This document shows, piece after piece, positions 61,167 to 64,000 of a DNA stretch of 64,000 nucleotides (within the stretch, counting starts at the first letter, position 1; every line of letters starts with the position of its first letter). A model generated the notes under the pieces. It was given only the letters and a program-made list of their open reading frames with translations, did no database searches and was not told the DNA's origin. Position numbers and translations under genes: made by a program. Origin of the DNA: Fictibacillus nanhaiensis (GTDB lineage: Bacteria > Bacillota > Bacilli > Bacillales > Fictibacillaceae); contig JAFHKR010000039.1 of assembly GCA_017052515.1 (NCBI GenBank), positions 372,001 through 436,000 on the forward strand, read 5' to 3'.

Positions 61167-62051
61167 GTGAAATGGGTTACAGCTGTTAAAAATGACAAGT
61201 GCTTCATAGGCATCGTACGAGAAGAAAAGATTATAAATGTATCAGAGCTCGCGGAAAAAAGCGAGATGGAATTTCCTTCAACCCTACTAGAGGCGATTTC
61301 TCTTGGTGACGAATTTTTAGAAAAGGTAGAGAGCTTAATTCACTCTGATCTAGTACCCAACCATACATACGAACTCAATGAGATTCAATTAAAAGCACCA
61401 ATTCCCCGGCCAAGTAAAAATGTATTCTGCATCGGGAAGAATTACAGAGACCATGCGATAGAAATGGGAAGCGAAGCAGACATTCCGGAAGATATCATGG
61501 TGTTCTCAAAAGCTCCTACGTCTGTAATCGGTCATGATGAAGGGATTCCTAGTCATTCTACCATAACCAATCAACTAGATTATGAAGGTGAGTTAGCTAT
61601 AATTATTGGCAAAACGGGTACGAGTATAAAGAAGGAAGAAGCGATGGATCACATTTTTGGTTTTACGATCATCAACGATATTACCGCTCGTGACCTGCAA
61701 CAGAAGCACAAGCAATTTTTACTCGGAAAAAGTCTCAACGGAACTTGCCCGATGGGGCCATGGATCGTCCATCACTCTGAGGTACCAAATCCAAGTCGCC
61801 TATCAATTGTCACAAAAGTGAACGGAGAAGTGAGACAGAAAGGAAACACATCTGATCTTATCTTCGACATACCCACGATGATTAATGAGCTTTCAAAAGG
61901 TATGACGTTAGAAGCTGGAGATATCATCGCGACAGGTACACCTGCTGGAGTAGGTAAAGGGATGAAGCCTCCTGTTTTTTTAAAGCCTGGAGACTCAATC
62001 GAAATTACAATTGAAGGAATCGGGACACTTCGTAATGAAATAGTAGAATGA
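61167..62051 (+). CDS. Fumarylacetoacetate-hydrolase family protein
   Basis: 294 residues: a short N-terminal domain and the FAH barrel. Metal-site residues are visible: LDYEGELAIIIGKTG, FGFTIINDITARDLQ, and the substrate region CIGKNYRDHAIEMG. It could act as an acylpyruvase, an oxaloacetate decarboxylase or a keto-diene isomerase. GTG start, 12 bases after AAGGAGG. It heads a rightward operon with an aldehyde dehydrogenase and an SDR. It may complement the single-domain FAH protein in the hpa operon at 17288. Confidence 0.88.
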   Translation: MKWVTAVKNDKCFIGIVREEKIINVSELAEKSEMEFPSTLLEAISLGDEFLEKVESLIHSDLVPNHTYELNEIQLKAPIPRPSKNVFCIGKNYRDHAIEMGSEADIPEDIMVFSKAPTSVIGHDEGIPSHSTITNQLDYEGELAIIIGKTGTSIKKEEAMDHIFGFTIINDITARDLQQKHKQFLLGKSLNGTCPMGPWIVHHSEVPNPSRLSIVTKVNGEVRQKGNTSDLIFDIPTMINELSKGMTLEAGDIIATGTPAGVGKGMKPPVFLKPGDSIEITIEGIGTLRNEIVE

Positions 62052-62087
62052 AGTCGAATTAACTAGTTACATAGAGGAGGAATTCAT

Positions 62088-63512
62088 TTGGAAAAACTGC
62101 TTTATATTAACGGTTCATGGACAGGAGATTCTCTTGAAAAAATAGAGGTGTATAATCCTGCTAACGGTGAAGTGGTAGGGACTGTAGCATCTTGTGGAAA
62201 AGAAGAAACAGATGCTGCGATTGATGCAGCGCACGAAGCGTTTCCGAGCTGGTCAAAGTTAACGGCTTATGAGCGCGCTGACTATCTGATGAAACTGCAT
62301 GACTTAATGATCGAACAAAAAGAAGAATTAGCAGAACTAATGACGCTTGAGATGGGAAAACCATTAAAAGAATCTGTAGGTGAAGTGATGTATGCTGCTT
62401 CTTTTATTAAGTGGTATGCCGAAGAAGGTAAGCGCATCTACGGCCGTACGATTCCTTCTAGTGCCGAAAATAAGAGAATGCAAGTATTACGCCAGCCTGT
62501 TGGGGTCGTTGCAGCCATCACACCGTGGAACTTCCCGGCAGCAATGATCACAAGAAAGCTTGGTCCAGCGCTTGCAGCTGGCTGTACCTTTATTGTGAAG
62601 CCACCAAAAGAAACGCCACTAACAGCGATTAAGTTAGTCGAATTAGCCGATCAAGCAGGCTTTCCAAAAGGTGTCATCAATCTTGTAACAGGATCTTCTT
62701 CTGTAATCGGCAAAGCCATTATGGATTCTGAGAAAGTTAGAAAAGTTACCTTTACTGGCTCTACAGAGATCGGTAAGAAATTGATCGAGCAAAGTGCCGC
62801 AACTGTAAAGAACGTTTCTATGGAACTAGGCGGACATGCTCCAGCTGTTGTTCTTGAGGATGCCGACTTAAATAAAGCAGTCGCTGGAATCGTAGCTTCT
62901 AAGTTTCGTAACGCAGGTCAAACGTGCATCTGTATTAACCGAGTATACGTACAAGAAAGTGTTTATGAAGAGTTTGTAGAACGAGTGGCTGCTGAAGCTA
63001 AGAAATTAAAAGTAGGAAACGGTATGGAAGAAGGTACAGATATCGGTCCAATCATTAACAAAGACGGGTATGAAAAGATCTCCGAACACGTGGAAAATGC
63101 GGTTTCAAATGGTGCAGAGTGTGTAACAGGAGGAAAAGGAAGAGCAGATAACGGTGGGTATTATTACGAGCCGACGGTCCTGAAAAATGTTTCACAAGAT
63201 ATGCTGATCATGAATGAAGAAACGTTCGGTCCAGTCATTCCAATTCACAAGATCAGCAGTGTTGAAGAAGGGATCCGCCTTGCAAACACGAGTCCGTTTG
63301 GTTTAGCGGCATATGTTTATACAGAGAGTATGTCCAAAGGAACTCAAGTGGTTGAAGGTTTAGATTACGGAATCATAGGCTGGAACGATGGTGTTCCTTC
63401 TGCTGCACAAGCACCGTTCGGAGGTATGAAAGAGAGCGGTCTTGGCCGTGAAGGTGGAGTAGAAGGTATGGAAGCTTATCTTGAAACGAAATACGTAAGT
63501 TTCGTATTATAA
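62088..63512 (+). CDS. NAD(P)-dependent aldehyde dehydrogenase, succinate-semialdehyde type
   Basis: 474 residues. TTG start 8 bases after GAGGAGG. Catalytic Cys in NAGQTCICINRV and base Glu in MELGGHAPAVVLED; cofactor region ITPWNFPAAMITRK. The FRNAGQTCICINR and EDADLNKAVAG contexts are typical of succinate-semialdehyde dehydrogenases (GabD), including the second Cys two residues on. It could use the succinic semialdehyde made by the hpa operon, but its own operon with FAH and SDR genes suggests a separate catabolic route. Confidence 0.9.
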   Translation: MEKLLYINGSWTGDSLEKIEVYNPANGEVVGTVASCGKEETDAAIDAAHEAFPSWSKLTAYERADYLMKLHDLMIEQKEELAELMTLEMGKPLKESVGEVMYAASFIKWYAEEGKRIYGRTIPSSAENKRMQVLRQPVGVVAAITPWNFPAAMITRKLGPALAAGCTFIVKPPKETPLTAIKLVELADQAGFPKGVINLVTGSSSVIGKAIMDSEKVRKVTFTGSTEIGKKLIEQSAATVKNVSMELGGHAPAVVLEDADLNKAVAGIVASKFRNAGQTCICINRVYVQESVYEEFVERVAAEAKKLKVGNGMEEGTDIGPIINKDGYEKISEHVENAVSNGAECVTGGKGRADNGGYYYEPTVLKNVSQDMLIMNEETFGPVIPIHKISSVEEGIRLANTSPFGLAAYVYTESMSKGTQVVEGLDYGIIGWNDGVPSAAQAPFGGMKESGLGREGGVEGMEAYLETKYVSFVL

Positions 63513-63542
63513 AATCTTTCTAAGAAACCAGGTGAATGTGAT

Positions 63543-64000
63543 ATGGATTTAGGGCTAAAAGGAAAAAATGTACTTGTCCTTGCTTCAAGTAAAGGACTTG
63601 GAAAAGCTTGCGCACTTGAATTTGCACGAGAAGGTGCGAACGTGATGCTAACCAGCCGTGATGAAGAGCAGCTTTCTTTGACAGCGGAAGAGATAAAGCG
63701 GGAAACAGGCGCAGTGGTTACTTATAAAAAATGTGACATCACACAGCGCAATGAAATCGATGAGCTTGTAGCAACAGTAGTTGAGAAGTTTGGGAGTGTG
63801 GACGTGCTCGTAAACAATGCAGGAGGTCCTCCAGCTGGTACGTTCAATGATTTTGAAGATGAGCATTGGCAAGGTGCTTTTGAGTTAACGTTACTGAGTC
63901 TTGTGCGTTCCGTTCGAGCCGTTACGCCTAACATGATTAAAAACGGTGGAGGACGCATCGTGAATATCGCTTCTTCGTCCTTTAAACAGCCGATCGACGG
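63543..64000 (+). CDS. Short-chain dehydrogenase/reductase (partial)
   Basis: The first 152 codons of an SDR cut off by the window edge. ATG at 63543, 6 bases after AGGTGA. The nucleotide-binding motif is LVLASSKGLGKACALEFA, an unusual S-S-K-G-L-G in place of T-G-x-x-x-G-I-G; NNAG (VLVNNAGGPPAG) and the catalytic Ser region (IVNIASSS) are seen. Tyr/Lys lie beyond the edge. Third gene of the FAH-ALDH operon, 30 bases after the ALDH gene. Related Bacillus proteins are annotated as 3-oxoacyl-ACP reductase-like; substrate unknown. Confidence 0.88.
   Translation, partial: MDLGLKGKNVLVLASSKGLGKACALEFAREGANVMLTSRDEEQLSLTAEEIKRETGAVVTYKKCDITQRNEIDELVATVVEKFGSVDVLVNNAGGPPAGTFNDFEDEHWQGAFELTLLSLVRSVRAVTPNMIKNGGGRIVNIASSSFKQPID

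Noticed and set aside
1-64000. Mobile elements, prophage, tRNA or rRNA genes
   Set aside because: No transposase, integrase, phage structural gene, tRNA cloverleaf or rRNA block was recognised by reading; base composition is even.

Overview
The window is chromosomal DNA from a low-GC, endospore-forming, motile Bacillaceae bacterium. The gene content resembles Fictibacillus, Bacillus or Peribacillus, but I did not test the genus. The evidence is a gerA-type germinant receptor operon, a ComFB homologue, a RsbR-type STAS protein, addBA-sbcDC in Bacillus arrangement, strong AGGAGG ribosome sites with many TTG and GTG starts, and a sigma-D promoter before a chemotaxis receptor. I see no prophage, transposase, CRISPR array, rRNA or tRNA.

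Layout. 1-2.5 kb: divergent Fe3+-siderophore ABC genes (two permeases leftward, binding lipoprotein rightward) around Fur boxes. 2.7-15.5 kb: mostly single genes: DUF1992, cupin, CorA, deoxynucleoside kinase, DsbA/FrnE, an MFS exporter behind a structured leader, VOC protein, TOPRIM protein, a membrane gluzincin, a Gly-rich protein, Nudix, MCP, lipoprotein, cold-shock protein and ComFB. Three small genes (10545, 14474 and 35433) are also called. 15.7-22.1 kb: a GntR-led operon for 4-hydroxyphenylacetate meta-cleavage (DapA-type lyase, FAH protein, HpaE, HpaB, HpaD). 22.2-22.4 kb: a 20-bp tandem repeat. 22.4-27.4 kb: a sigma-54 activator divergent from a YfcC transporter and isoaspartyl dipeptidase that sit behind a near-consensus -24/-12 promoter.

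27.4-37.3 kb: PPOX-like protein, TVP38 protein, type I methionine aminopeptidase, DoxX behind an inverted-repeat operator, MgtE, GNAT, marR with a 14-TM exporter, amidase-SPOR, and an RsbR paralogue with a possible leader peptide. 37.4-41.2 kb: WYL and kinase-like small proteins, then a cyclic-di-GMP-I riboswitch ahead of two diguanylate cyclase genes. 41.4-53.2 kb: addB-addA-sbcD-sbcC, with overlapping or closely spaced genes. 53.2-57.1 kb: a leftward gerABC-type operon with ATGA overlaps. 57.2-59 kb: a yknW-yknX-like pair without yknYZ. 59.2-61 kb: a B12-binding radical SAM protein. 61.2-64 kb: a second FAH/aldehyde dehydrogenase/SDR operon, cut by the window edge.

How parts fit together. 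The hpa operon should turn 4-hydroxyphenylacetate into pyruvate and succinic semialdehyde, but HpaC, HpaF and HpaH are not seen; the aldehyde dehydrogenase at 62.1 kb could in principle oxidise the semialdehyde. Neither GGDEF protein has the RxxD inhibitory site at its usual place, so the riboswitch may supply the feedback on c-di-GMP synthesis. The most notable candidates are this riboswitch-cyclase module, the sigma-54 peptide-scavenging module, the leader before the MFS gene at 7216, the orphan yknWX pair and the 35-residue cationic peptide. I found no clearly new defence or toxin system.
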